DNA of 64,000 nt, taken from positions 9,506,001-9,570,000 of the forward strand of contig NZ_JAPNKE010000002.1 of the NCBI RefSeq assembly GCF_026626665.1, in the 5' to 3' direction. Origin of the DNA: Nannocystis pusilla (GTDB lineage: Bacteria; Myxococcota_A; Polyangia; Nannocystales; Nannocystaceae). Positions 18,524 to 28,300 of this stretch are shown in pieces; positions within the stretch are counted from its first letter, which is position 1, and the number at the start of each line of letters is the position of its first letter. The notes below the pieces were generated by a model. That model made no database searches. It saw only the letters and a list, made by a program, of their open reading frames with translations, and was not told where the DNA came from. Position numbers and translations under genes: made by a program.

Positions 18524-18993
18524 ATGTCGATCCTCGCCCGCTCCGCCGCTGTCCTGCTCGCTCTGGCCGCCTGCGACATGATCCACGTGGAGTCGCCGCC
18601 CAAGCTCGAAGAGAGCAAGCACAACGCCAGCGGCGACCGCGGCGGGCTGTCCGCCTGTTATGACGATTGCGCGGCGCAGGGGCTCGACGCCGGCGACACG
18701 GCCATTGCCGCCGCAACTGCGAGATGGCCTTCAAGGTCGCGGCGACGGCCGTCGACCCGGCCTTCGACGCGGCCGCCAGGTGCCTGCACGAGTGCGGTGA
18801 TTCGCGGCGGTGCGGCAAGCGGTGCAAGCGAAGGGCGCGGGCCGCCGACCCGGCGGTGACCGACGAATCGCTCGACCGGCTGTCGGGCTGCGTCGACGCC
18901 TGCCACGCCGACCGCGAGCTCGGCGACGGCGATCGCTGGACCTGCGTCCGCAACTGCGCGCAGTCGGCCAAGCACGGCGAGTCGCCGCAGTGA
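18524..18993 (+). CDS. Lipoprotein with repeated CX3C motifs (frame break near 18698)
   Basis: ATG 18524 gives a signal peptide with lipobox LALAAC (Cys17). The mature protein has six Cys pairs spaced CX3C: CYDDC, CRRNC, CLHEC, CGKRC, CVDAC and CVRNC, in an acidic/basic helical background, which suggests paired helices joined by disulfides. Near 18698 one base is missing (ACGGCC for ACGGACC), splitting the first two pairs into different frames; joined, the spacing between pairs is regular. Function unknown. It ends six bases before the convergent sensor kinase. Confidence 0.65.
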
Positions 18994-18999
18994 CGCGGC

Positions 19000-20640
19000 T
19001 CAGCGCCGCCGCGGGCTGTCGAGCGGGGCGAGCGGGAGGGCCACGCGGAACAGCGAGCGGCCGGGGGCGCTGTCGACGTCGATCGTGCCGCCGTGGTCGG
19101 TGACGATGCGGTGGGTGATCGACAGGCCGAGGCCGGTGCCCTGCGGCTTGCTAGAGTAGAAGGCGTCGAAGATCGGCGTGTCGGGGGCGACGCCGGGGCC
19201 GTCGTCCTCGACCTCGAGGGTGACCGTGCGCGGCTGACGACGGGCGCGCACGACCACGTTGCCGCCGCCGTTCGGCGCCAGCGCCTCGATCGCGTTGCAG
19301 GCGAGGTTGAGCAGCACCTGCTCGAGCTTGGCGCGGTCGGCCCGCAGCTCGATGGGGGCGATCGGCACGTCGAGGCGCACGAGGACCTTGCCCTCGCCGG
19401 CCTGGGCGGCCACCAGCTCGGCGACGCGCTCGAGCAGTGGTTGCACGCACACCGACTCGAGCCGGAGCGGGCGCGGGCGGGCGAACTCGAGGAACTCGGT
19501 GACGAGCGCGCCCAGGCGCTTCATCTCGTCGCCGACGACGGTCACCGACTCGAACACGCGCGGGCTGGTGTCGCCGCGGCGGAGCGCGCGCTCGAGGCGG
19601 GTGAGGTGGAGCTGCGCGCCGTTGAGGGGGTTGCGGATCTCGTGGGCCAGGCCGGCGGCGAGGGTGCCGATCGCGGCGAGCTTCTCCTGCTGCTGGGTGC
19701 GAGCGAGCAGGGCGGTCTCGTCGGTGGAGTCGATGCCGAGGGCGAACACCGCGACCTCGTCGCCCTCCGCGGGCGCGTAGGTGAGGCGCCAGCGGACCAC
19801 CCGCGTGCGGCCGCTGCGGGTCTGCACGGTCGTCTCGAGCGGAGGCTCGTCGTCGTCGTCGCCGGCGGCGCGCGGCTCGGGGCTCGTGCGGTGGAGCTCG
19901 GCGAAGCGCGCCAGTCGCTCGCGCAGGCGCAGGCCGTCGCCGCGGTCGTCGATGTGCAGCGCGGCGACGAACGAGCGCCCGAGCACCTCGTCGCGCTGGT
20001 GGCCGGTGGCGCGCTCGGCCTCGCGGTTGAACAGGCGCACGCAGCCGTCGACGTCGAGCCCGACGATCAGCACGCGGGCCAGCTCGACCGCGTTGATGTA
20101 GCGGTGCTCGGTCCGCGCGAGCGAGCGACCGAGCGCCTGCTTCTCGAGCCGCTCGACCTGCTGGATGCGGGCGACGAAGTCGTCGCGGTAGCTCTCGAGC
20201 ATGACCGCCAGCTCGAGGTCGAGGAGCCGCGAGACCGCGGCGACGGTGCGCGGGCCGTCGCTCGGCGAGGCCTCGGCGAGCGCCACCAGCGAGCCGCGGA
20301 TCCGGGCCATCGCGGTGAACATGTAGCGCTGCGGCAGGCCGACCTTGACGTGGACGCGGCCGATCGTGACGATGCCCTGGTAGTAGGCCTCGTCGTACAC
20401 GCCGCCGAACAGGCGCCCGAGCCAGCGGATCAGCGAGCGGTGCAGGCGGGCGATCTGGGCCTCGCCGGTGAACACCGCGTGGGCCTCCTCGTGCAGACGG
20501 ATCCGCTCGTAGAATTCGCGGGCGATCCGCTCGAAGTGCGGCGCGGCCAGCTCGTGCGCCGCACGCAGGTATTCGGCGTCCTCGGCGGTGAAGCCGATGT
20601 AGCGCTTGAGCTCCTCGAACCGCGTCTCGAGGGTCTGCAT
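19000..20640 (-). CDS. Globin-coupled sensor histidine kinase
   Basis: A 546-residue soluble kinase. Residues about 1-165 form a protoglobin/globin-coupled sensor with the likely heme-ligand His in IGRVHVKVGLPQRYM; residues about 190-310 form a PAS domain (FNREAERATGHQRDEVLGRSF); then comes the H-box AHEIRNPLNG, and an HATPase domain with N-box NLACNAIEAL, DDGPGV and GTGLGLSI. By family it would sense oxygen, NO or CO through heme and pass a phosphate to a response regulator, but no response-regulator gene lies beside it. Unbroken. Confidence 0.9.
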   Translation of the reverse strand: MQTLETRFEELKRYIGFTAEDAEYLRAAHELAAPHFERIAREFYERIRLHEEAHAVFTGEAQIARLHRSLIRWLGRLFGGVYDEAYYQGIVTIGRVHVKVGLPQRYMFTAMARIRGSLVALAEASPSDGPRTVAAVSRLLDLELAVMLESYRDDFVARIQQVERLEKQALGRSLARTEHRYINAVELARVLIVGLDVDGCVRLFNREAERATGHQRDEVLGRSFVAALHIDDRGDGLRLRERLARFAELHRTSPEPRAAGDDDDEPPLETTVQTRSGRTRVVRWRLTYAPAEGDEVAVFALGIDSTDETALLARTQQQEKLAAIGTLAAGLAHEIRNPLNGAQLHLTRLERALRRGDTSPRVFESVTVVGDEMKRLGALVTEFLEFARPRPLRLESVCVQPLLERVAELVAAQAGEGKVLVRLDVPIAPIELRADRAKLEQVLLNLACNAIEALAPNGGGNVVVRARRQPRTVTLEVEDDGPGVAPDTPIFDAFYSSKPQGTGLGLSITHRIVTDHGGTIDVDSAPGRSLFRVALPLAPLDSPRRR

Positions 20641-20814
20641 CGCCAGGCCCGGAGCTCTGGGATGTACACGCGACGATCGAGGCCGACAAGCGGCGCTGCC
20701 GGTGCGTCGCGCTCGCGGCGCTGCCGGTCTCGGAGACGATCGCGGCGTGGTGGTACCTCACGCGGCGACGTCAGGGCCGCCGTGCACGAGCAGCGGCGGC
20801 CCTCTACCCGCTCG

Positions 20815-20834
20815 CTGTGACGGCCGTGTTACAG
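20815..20834. promoter_or_regulatory. Imperfect palindrome upstream of the phosphate transport operon
   Basis: CTGT-GAC-GGCC-GTGTT-ACAG has outer arms CTGT/ACAG and inner AC/GT, about 85 bases before the DUF47 start. It could be an operator for the DUF47-Pit operon or the divergent kinase. It resembles no box I can name with confidence. Confidence 0.25.
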
Positions 20835-20917
20835 GCGCGTCGCCGGTGCGCAAAATGCGCGAGCAAGCGATGGACTCGCCGGCAGAGGCCGGCTAGGTTC
20901 CCGCGCGGAGAAGCACC

Positions 20918-21556
20918 ATGGCTCTGCAGGACGTCATCCGTTGGCTCCTTCCGCGGGAGGATGTGTTTTACGGGCTCATCGAGCGCCAGAGCGAGCTGCT
21001 CGAGCAAGCGGCCCGCGCGCTCGCCGACTTCGCGCGCGGCGTGCCGGCCGAGCGGGTGCGCGAGACCGTGCAGGAGCTCGAGCATCAGGCGGACGCGATC
21101 GTCTACGAGATCGAGGAGCAGCTGGCGCGCGTGTTCGTGACGCCGATCGATCGCGAAGACATCCAGCTGCTCGCGGCCTCGATCGACGACATCGTCGACC
21201 TGATCAACCTGACCGGCCGCACCTTCGAGCTGTACGCGGTGCCCGAGCCGTCGCCGCCGATGATCGAGCTGATGAACATCCTGGTGGTGATGGCCGAGCT
21301 GCTCAAGGCCGAGCTGCCGGCGCTGCGGCGCCACGAGTACGCCAAGCTGATCGCGGTCGGCCGGGTGATCAAGCAGCACGAGAAGGAGGCCGACCGGATC
21401 TTCCGCAACGCCGTCGGGCAGCTGTTCCACGACCCGGCGATCGACGCCAAGGTGCTGCTGCGCGACAAGGAGGTCCTGGAGGACCTCGAGAAGGCGATCG
21501 ACAAGTGCGAGACGGTCGCCGAACGCCTCAAGAACCTGGCGGTGAAACATGGTTAG
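20918..21556 (+). CDS. DUF47/PhoU-like accessory protein of phosphate transport
   Basis: A 212-residue all-helical protein of the DUF47 (PhoU-related) family, with the typical start MALQDVIRWLLPREDVFYGL, the acidic pattern ELEHQADAIVYEIEEQL and a second, similar half (KQHEKEADRIFRNAV ... EDLEKAIDKCETVAERLKN). Family members sit next to Pit transporters and are thought to regulate phosphate uptake. The ribosome site GGAGAA precedes ATG 20918 by about seven bases. Its last codons overlap the pit start by eight bases, so the two are translated together. Confidence 0.92.
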   Translation: MALQDVIRWLLPREDVFYGLIERQSELLEQAARALADFARGVPAERVRETVQELEHQADAIVYEIEEQLARVFVTPIDREDIQLLAASIDDIVDLINLTGRTFELYAVPEPSPPMIELMNILVVMAELLKAELPALRRHEYAKLIAVGRVIKQHEKEADRIFRNAVGQLFHDPAIDAKVLLRDKEVLEDLEKAIDKCETVAERLKNLAVKHG

Positions 21557-22589
21557 CATGCTGACGCTGCTGATCCTGGTGATCGTGGTCGCGCTGGTGT
21601 TCGACTACATCAACGGCTTCCACGACGCCGCCAACGCGATCGCCACCGTCGTCTCGACCGGGGTGCTGCCGGTCCGCACCGCGGTCATCCTCGCCGGCAT
21701 CCTCAACTTCGTCGGCGCGATCACAGGCACCGCGGTGGCCAAGACGATCGCCTCCGGCTTCGCCGAGCCGATGATCGTCACCCAGGTGGTGGTGCTGGCG
21801 GCGCTGATCGGCGCCTGCATCTGGAACCTGCTGACGTGGTGGTACGGCATCCCGTCGAGCTCGTCGCACGCGCTGATCGGCGGGCTCGCCGGCGCGGTGG
21901 TGGCTCACGCCGGCATGTCGGCCTTCAACTGGGGCACGCTGATCGACAAGGTGCTGATCCCGCTGGTGCTGTCGCCGCTGGCCGGCTTCACGATCGCGTT
22001 CCTGTTCATGATCGCGCTGCTGTGGGTGGTGCGAGCGTTCAAGCCGGTGACGGTCCAGCGCGGCTCGCGGCGGCTGCAGCTGGTCTCGGCATGCATGATG
22101 GCGTTCTCGCACGGCTCGAACGACGCCCAGAAGGCGATGGGCATCATCACCCTGGCGCTGGTGTCGTTCATGGCCGCCGGCTACACCGGCCTGCCGGCGT
22201 CGATGCTGCCGGTCGACAAGGGCGTGCCGACGTGGGTGGTGTTCTCGTGCGCGGCGGCGATCGGCCTCGGCACGATGGCGGGCGGCAAGCGCATCATCAA
22301 GACGATGGGCGCGAAGATCATCCGCATCACGCCGCTCCAGGGCTTCGCCGCCGAGACGGCCGGGACGGCGACGATCCTCACCGCCAGCGCGATGGGCGTG
22401 CCGGTGTCGACGACGCACTGCATCAGCGCGTGCATCATGGGCGTAGGCGCGAGCAAGCGCCTGTCCGCGGTCCGCTGGGGCGTGGCCGGCAACATCGTGC
22501 TGGCGTGGGTGCTGACGATCCCGGCCAGCGCCGGCTTCGCGTTCCTGTCGCTGTACGGGCTGCGCGCGATCTTCGGCGACAACGCCTGA
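21549..22589 (+). CDS. pit: Low-affinity inorganic phosphate transporter, PiT family
   Basis: A 346-residue membrane protein with about ten helices. Both PiT signature repeats are present: YINGFHDAANAIATVVSTG near the start and AFSHGSNDAQKAMGIITLAL in the second half, together with VSTTHCISACIMGVGASKR near the end. It imports phosphate with H+ or Na+. The gene overlaps the upstream DUF47 gene by eight bases and is followed by a good hairpin terminator, so the operon is two genes. Confidence 0.93.
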   Translation: MVSMLTLLILVIVVALVFDYINGFHDAANAIATVVSTGVLPVRTAVILAGILNFVGAITGTAVAKTIASGFAEPMIVTQVVVLAALIGACIWNLLTWWYGIPSSSSHALIGGLAGAVVAHAGMSAFNWGTLIDKVLIPLVLSPLAGFTIAFLFMIALLWVVRAFKPVTVQRGSRRLQLVSACMMAFSHGSNDAQKAMGIITLALVSFMAAGYTGLPASMLPVDKGVPTWVVFSCAAAIGLGTMAGGKRIIKTMGAKIIRITPLQGFAAETAGTATILTASAMGVPVSTTHCISACIMGVGASKRLSAVRWGVAGNIVLAWVLTIPASAGFAFLSLYGLRAIFGDNA

Positions 22590-22611
22590 GTCTTGCTTCG
22601 AGGTGTGGAGG

Positions 22612-22647
22612 GAGGCGGGTCCGCGCGTAGGCGCGCGGGGCCGCCTC
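22612..22647 (+). terminator. Terminator-like hairpin after pit
   Basis: GAGGCGG (22612-22618) pairs with CCGCCTC (22641-22647), with a second inner stem CGCGC/GCGCG. It begins 23 bases after the pit stop. No clear T-run follows, as is common in GC-rich genomes. Confidence 0.6.
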
Positions 22648-22701
22648 CTCGACTGTTTGGGTCGACCGTGCGAGCCTCCCGCTGAGCAAGTAGGAGGCGC
22701 G

Positions 22702-23502
22702 ATGACGGACGATCTCGGGGACCGGATGAAGATGTACGAGATGGCAGAGGCGGGCCGGAAGTGCATGCCGCTGCTGCCGATCGTCGCTCGCATCGACGGT
22801 CGGTCATTTTCAAAGTTCACGCACGGGCTCGAGCGGCCGTTCGATCGCCGGCTGTCGCAGCTGATGATCGAGACGGTGAAATTCCTGGTGCGCGAGACGA
22901 ACGCGGTGTGCGGCTACACGCAGTCCGACGAGATCACGTTGGCCTGGTACACGCCGACGTTCGACAGCCAGATCATCTTCGACGGGCGTATTTCAGAACT
23001 GGTGTCGGTGCTGGCGAGCCTGACGACCGCGTATTTTAATAGGCGGCTGCCGGAGTTCTTGCCGGGCGAGTACGGCGAGAAGCTGCCGCACTTCGACGCG
23101 CGGGTGTGGAACCTGCCTTCGCTCGAGGAGGCGGCGAACACATTCCTGTGGCGCGAGTTCGACGCGGTCAAGAACTCGGTCGCGATGGCGGCGCGGGCCC
23201 ACTACAGCCACAAGCAGCTCGACAACAAGAACGGCGCCGAGATGCAGGCGATGCTGCGCGACAAGGGGGTCGAGTGGAACGATTATCCCGACTTCTTCAA
23301 GCGCGGGACGTACGTGCAGCGGCGGAAGTCGCTGCGCAAGTTCGACGCGGAGGAATTGGAGAAACTGCCGCCGATGCACGAGGCGCGGAGGAACCCCGAG
23401 CTGATGATCGAGCGGACGGACTACGTGGCGCTGGAGCTGCCGCCGCTCGGGAAGGTGCGCAATCGCGTGGCGGTGCTTTTCGAGGGGGCGGAGCCCGATT
23501 GA
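22702..23502 (+). CDS. Thg1-like 3'-5' RNA polymerase (tRNAHis guanylyltransferase family)
   Basis: A 266-residue enzyme of the Thg1/Thg1-like protein family, which add nucleotides to the 5' end of tRNA in the 3'-to-5' direction, either to tRNAHis or, for many bacterial members, to repair truncated tRNAs. The two metal-binding motifs are clear: ARIDGRSFSKFTHG (first Asp) and YTQSDEITLAW (second Asp-Glu), along with HFDARVWNLP and NSVAMAARAHYSHK. ATG 22702 has TAGGAGG eight bases upstream. It lies just upstream of an ADP-ribosylglycohydrolase on the same strand. Confidence 0.9.
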   Translation: MTDDLGDRMKMYEMAEAGRKCMPLLPIVARIDGRSFSKFTHGLERPFDRRLSQLMIETVKFLVRETNAVCGYTQSDEITLAWYTPTFDSQIIFDGRISELVSVLASLTTAYFNRRLPEFLPGEYGEKLPHFDARVWNLPSLEEAANTFLWREFDAVKNSVAMAARAHYSHKQLDNKNGAEMQAMLRDKGVEWNDYPDFFKRGTYVQRRKSLRKFDAEELEKLPPMHEARRNPELMIERTDYVALELPPLGKVRNRVAVLFEGAEPD

Positions 23503-23579
23503 TTGCGTAGGATGACAGCGGCGGGCGCGGCGGGTAGGATGCGTGGATGGTCTCGTTGCCCGCCGATCACGAGGTAAGG

Positions 23580-24452
23580 ATGTCTCGCGCCCGCCTGTCC
23601 CTCGCCGGGCTGTCGGTGGGGGATGCGCTCGGGGAGCGCTTCTTCGGCCGCGACTCGGTAGTCGAGCGGGCCATCGCCGAGCGCACCGAGCCGCCAGGGC
23701 CGTGGAGCTGGACCGACGACACTGCGATGGCGCTGTCGATCGTGGCGACGCTCGAGCGGTTCGGAGACGTCGACGCGGACTTCCTCGCGCGAGCGTTCGC
23801 GCGGCGCTACGAGCTCGAGCCGCAGCGCGGGTACGGCGGGACGGCGCACGAGATTCTGGCGGATATCGCGTCCGGCAAGCCGTGGCGCGAGGTGTCGGGG
23901 GCCGTGTTCGGCGGGGAAGGATCGATGGGCAACGGGGCTGCGATGCGCGTGGCGCCGATCGGGGCGTACTTCGCCGATGACCTGGAGAGGGTGATCGCGG
24001 CTGCCAGGACTTCGGCGTTGCCGACGCACGCGAACGCGGACGCGCAGGCGGGGGCGATCGCGGTCGCAGTGGCTGCGGCGCTGGCGTGGCAGATGCGCGA
24101 GGCGCCGGACGGGGAGCGGCTGTTGGCGACGGTGGTCGAGCACACGCCCGAAGGGCTCACGCGGCATGGGCTGGTGCAGGCGATCGAGCTGCGCGCGCAG
24201 GGAGTGCCGAGCACGGTGGCGGCGAAGCGGCTCGGGAGCGGGTACCGGGTGTTGGCGTGGGATACGGTGCCGTTCGCGCTGCTTTGTGCTTCGCGGCATT
24301 TGGATAGTTATGAAGAGGCGTTCTGGGAGACGGTGGCGGGGCTCGGGGATCGTGATACGACGTGCGCGATGGTTGGCGGGGTGGTGGCGATGAGCGTGGG
24401 GGAGGTTGGGATTCCGGGGCGGTGGGTGGAGGCGCGTGAGGCGTTGCTGTGA
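23580..24452 (+). CDS. ADP-ribosylglycohydrolase (DraG/ARH family)
   Basis: A 290-residue ADP-ribosylglycohydrolase fold protein. The dinuclear-Mg ligands are present in SWTDDTAMAL near the N-terminus and in GLGDRDTTCAMVGGVVA near the C-terminus, with the typical GSMGNGAAMRVAPIG in between. It should remove ADP-ribose from a protein or nucleic acid. ATG 23580 follows GAGGTAAGG; an earlier ATG at 23547 is possible. Codirectional with the Thg1-like gene, with about 78 bases between; a shared role in RNA repair or damage reversal is only a guess. Confidence 0.88.
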   Translation: MSRARLSLAGLSVGDALGERFFGRDSVVERAIAERTEPPGPWSWTDDTAMALSIVATLERFGDVDADFLARAFARRYELEPQRGYGGTAHEILADIASGKPWREVSGAVFGGEGSMGNGAAMRVAPIGAYFADDLERVIAAARTSALPTHANADAQAGAIAVAVAAALAWQMREAPDGERLLATVVEHTPEGLTRHGLVQAIELRAQGVPSTVAAKRLGSGYRVLAWDTVPFALLCASRHLDSYEEAFWETVAGLGDRDTTCAMVGGVVAMSVGEVGIPGRWVEAREALL

Positions 24453-24756
24453 GGCGACCAGTCTGTCCAAGCCTATTGGCTGGACATGGCTGCAAGGATG
24501 GTTGCCTCCTGGCAGAGAAGGTACTGTTGCAGAACAAGTAGTTCATCATGTGCAGTATCCTTGTGCGCGCAGGGAGTGCGGGCACGACGGCGTGACACAA
24601 CCGTTCCTCTATCGTCGGTCGAGGTCAGGGCAGCGGATATCGACGACGAGGGACATCGGCGTATCGCCGGCGTCGAAGGCTTAGGCCGTGACCCTGGGGT
24701 GGTGATGTCGCTGTAGCGCTGCCGCGTTGGGTTAGATAGATGCTCCCATCGCAAGA
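24453..24756. other. Gap with a TGTCC...GGACA hairpin
   Basis: A hairpin TGTCC-A-AGCC / GGCT-GGACA (24464-24486, single bulged A, loop TATT) sits just after the ADP-ribosylglycohydrolase stop and can serve as a terminator; its outer arms match the dispersed repeat family. The rest of the gap has lower GC than its left flank and leads into the equally low-GC 3' end of the convergent toxin gene. I see no gene in it. Confidence 0.5.
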
Positions 24757-25326
24757 TCATTGCTGGTCCACGACCGCGCACCCTGATAGAGCATCCAGCC
24801 AGTTTTTCAGAAATTCTTGAAGGATACTATCCTGAACGGTGCTGGCGTATCGCGTTAGGTGCCAGACGACTTGTGGCCGTAGGGAAGGATCTTCTTCTGC
24901 GCACATTCCTAAAAGATCTACGCAATGCACCTGCTCCTCTTGGGTTCCCCGCTCCAGGATGTCAAGGTATAGGGCATAACCGTGCTTCAACTCCCTGAGA
25001 CACAAAGCATGAAGGTCGGAGCGGTTCTGCTGGATTTCCTGTCTGGAGGGCTCTCCTCCACCTATCTGGACCATGAGCTCAAGCATGCGAGGTCTCGCGG
25101 AGGGGGTGGCTCTGCCAAGTCCCACGACAAGGCACGAGCATGCTGCGAGCGCCGACTCATGAAGCATCCCCTGAACGATGACAACATTGTCCAGCTTCCA
25201 ATAAGCATGGTCTGCTTCCTCTGTGTTTGAAGCTCTGATCAGTCCGTTCAGCGCCTCGGGGATCTTTTCGGCGTGCTCAAACGGTGCGGCTCGCAATTGG
25301 TTCCAGTTGTGTCTGTCAATTTCCAC
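24757..25326 (-). other. Immunity-like HEAT-type segment fused in frame to the toxin
   Basis: The last 189 codons (EIDRHNWNQLR ... WKLDNVVIVQGMLHESALAAC ... LRELKHGYALYLDILERG) look like the helical-repeat immunity proteins that usually follow such toxin genes as separate ORFs. Here no stop codon separates it from the toxin. A GTG at 25326, preceded by AAGGA three bases away, could start it as its own protein. Either the toxin stop was lost to an indel error, as elsewhere in this sequence, or toxin and immunity are truly fused. Its base composition is clearly lower in GC than the RHS core upstream. Confidence 0.55.
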
Positions 25327-28300
25327 ATGTCCTTCGTCCCCTTGAAAGCGTGTCCCTGAAGGAAATGGCGATCGTCCATACCAGAATTCGCAATCCGTGC
25401 AGACCGGGACTTCCGCGAATGGAGGTGTCTGCGGGCGAGGGCGGACAGCTGATGTCATACGAACCTTTCGGATATCCCCGCCTAACGTCTGGACGACGCG
25501 CTTCTCGGCACACATTAGATTGCCGGAGGGTTGCGCCGCAATCTGTCCCGTCTCGATGTTGTAACCAGCGGTGACCGCGGCGGGCCGTGCAGCTCTCCTC
25601 ATTGGCCCCATTTGAGTGGCAAGTGTATCTCTCGCCGACTCTGCGGCCGCGAGAAGTTCCGCATCACTACCGATAGTTCGATTGCCCGTGCCGGTCGGTT
25701 CTGTAGAAGCCTGTGATGTCGCATCGTTGGTGAGTTTTGTGGGCCTCGAAGCCGGAGATGCTGAGGGGGTTCTAGGAGTAATGGCGCGCGTGGCGAGACC
25801 GAATAACAAGCCTGTTCCAGCGCCAATCAAGCTGCCCACTCCTGCTCCTTTTCCAATCTCCTTTGCCAGTTCGCTTGGGCGCAAAACCCCTTCCTCAAGC
25901 TGGCGGCTAGCCTCGGTGAGGCCAGCTTCCGTTGCGCCACCTGCAGCTCCAGACACAGTTCCGATGAACGTCTCGGCGACGAGGGCTTTGGCGCCGCCCG
26001 CTTCGAGAGCCGTCTGTACGACTGCTGTTGAGCCCACCCATGTCGCCGTGAGACCTGCTACTGCTCCGACAGCATATAGCTTCGCTACTCCCTTTGCGAC
26101 CTCTTTTCCAAGTTGGTTGCTCAATTCCCGATGTTTCTGAATAGCGGCTTCACCTCTCTTTTGGGCCACGGCGTAATCTTTGACCCAGTCCCTCCCATTG
26201 TCTGGGATGGCCAGAAGGTCGGACGGCGCGGCTCCATTTGTCGAGCTAAGAGGCGGGCCCTGAAGGGCCAGGGCTTGCCGCATTAATTCATCGCTGCCAG
26301 GTGTTGTCACCTTTCGAGTCCCGTCGGGGTCATGGAACCTGATCGGGCTGCAGCTCACATATGTGTAGCGTGCTATCCCATCGACGATTCCAGTAGGATC
26401 CGCAGCTATCCAGCGGCAGAGCCATGGCGCGTAGTAGCGCGCGCCGTGGTACGCGAGGCCCGTCTCCTCGTCGCGTTCCTGTCCTGTGTAGCGGTAACGC
26501 TTGGCGCTGACCTCGATGGCGCTGTTGGCGGCGCGGTAGCTGCTGGTGCCGTAGGGGTGGAACTCCTCGTAGCTGATGACCTCGGCGACGTCGTCGAGCT
26601 CGAGGTTGGCGGTACCAAGGTGATTGGAGTACTGGTAGCGGGCGACGTTGGCCGGGGCGACGACGGGAGCGCCGGCGTCGACGGTCTTGGTCTCGATGAG
26701 GCAGACGCGGCCGTGGTCGTCGTGGACGTGGAGGGTCTCGCGATCGAGGTCGAGATCGTTCGTCGTGTTGATGTTCTTGTGCTCGCGGTAGGTCTCCCAG
26801 CTGCCGACGTAGAGGCGCTGCTGGCTGATGGAGCCCGAGAGGTTGACGTGGACCTTGCGGACGCGCTGGCCGGCGCCGTCGTAGACGTAGTAGGTCTTGC
26901 CGCCACCGATGGCGTCGCTGCTCTGCAGACGATCGTCGTCGTCCCAGGTGAGGCCCCCGGGGATGGTGGGCATGGCGGTCATGTTGCCGTGGGCGTCGTG
27001 CGTGTAGGGGACGGAGTAGGTCAGCGGGTCGTCGATGTCGTCGAGAGGGTCGCTGGTGGCCTTGAGCTGGTTGCCTCCGGGATGGTAGGCGTAACCGCGC
27101 TCCCAGACAACCGACATGCCGGATTCGTGCTTCATCCGCAGGAGGTTGCCGACCGGGTCGTAGGTGAATGTCTGCCTGTAGTTGCGCTGAGCCTGGATGT
27201 CCTGGGGGTGCGCAATGGGCGCGAAGCCCTCGGCGGTGGGCATCGTGAGGGTGGCGTGCTCGCGGCCGGTGGCGGAGGTGAGGCGGTAGAGGCCGTCGTA
27301 GACGAAGGACTGGGTGGGGTCGGCGTAGGCGTTGTCGAAGAAGACGCCCTGCTGGGCCTGGTCGCGGATCCTGGCGATGTTGCCGACGGGATCGTAGTGG
27401 TAGCGCAGGTCCTGGACGATGCAGAGGTCGGGGTCGGGGTTGGGGCGAATGGTGCGAATGCGAGTGACGCGGAAGGTCTTGGGGTCGTATTCGTAGTCGG
27501 TGGTCGAACCATTGCCGTACTCGATGAGGGTGCGCTGGCCGCGGGCGTTGTAGTCGATGTTGGTGACGATGCCCGTGGGCGTGACGGCGCCGCGGACGTG
27601 GACGGCGACGGAGTTCAGCATGCCGCCGGGGCCGAAATCCTGGGTGGTGACGCTGGCGTCGGGCGTGGTCTGGGTGAGGACGCGGCTGAGGGCGTCGTAG
27701 GTCCAGGAGGTCGTGAAGGTCTCGGCCTCGAGCAAGGGCGCGGCGGCGGCGTGGATGAGGGCCGGGTCGGTCTCGGTGGCGAGAGCGATCCAGTCGGGCG
27801 CGGCCTTGTAGTCCTCGGCGAGGCGGCGCTCGGTGGCGAGGAGGTTACCCTTGAAGTCGTACTCGACGCAGGTCTGGACGCCGGCGCTGTCGTAGACGCG
27901 GTAGACCTGGCCGCGGTGGTTGATATCGTCGGCGCCGGCGCCGAGGCTCTCGCCGTAGATGATGCGCTGCTGGAGGACCTCGTCGTCGATGTCGTGTTTG
28001 AGATAGGCGTGGGTGGGGCGGTTGAGGTCGTCGTAGGTCCAGCGGCGCACGTTGGCGCGGCTGTCCCAGGCGCGCAGGGGGGCGCCGAGGGCGTTGGGCA
28101 GGGCCCAGCGGGTGCCGGCGTCCTGGCTCTCGGTCTTGAGCTGCAGGCCGCCGGGAGCGAAGGTGTTGGTCTCGGCGGTGTTTTCGTTGGCGTCGGTGAC
28201 GACGAGGTTGTTACCCTCGATATCGAGGGTGACGCGCGTGGCGATCGGGACGTAGTTCATGTCCTCGTCGTAGATGAGCGCGAGGTCGTAGAACGGGCGG

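Noticed and set aside
19093..20820. 575-codon plus-strand frame opposite the globin kinase
   Set aside because: No motif; the minus strand encodes an intact three-domain kinase.
24473..24781. Short minus-strand frame next to the toxin gene
   Set aside because: No family features and it overlaps the end of the toxin gene in a gap with a terminator-like hairpin.
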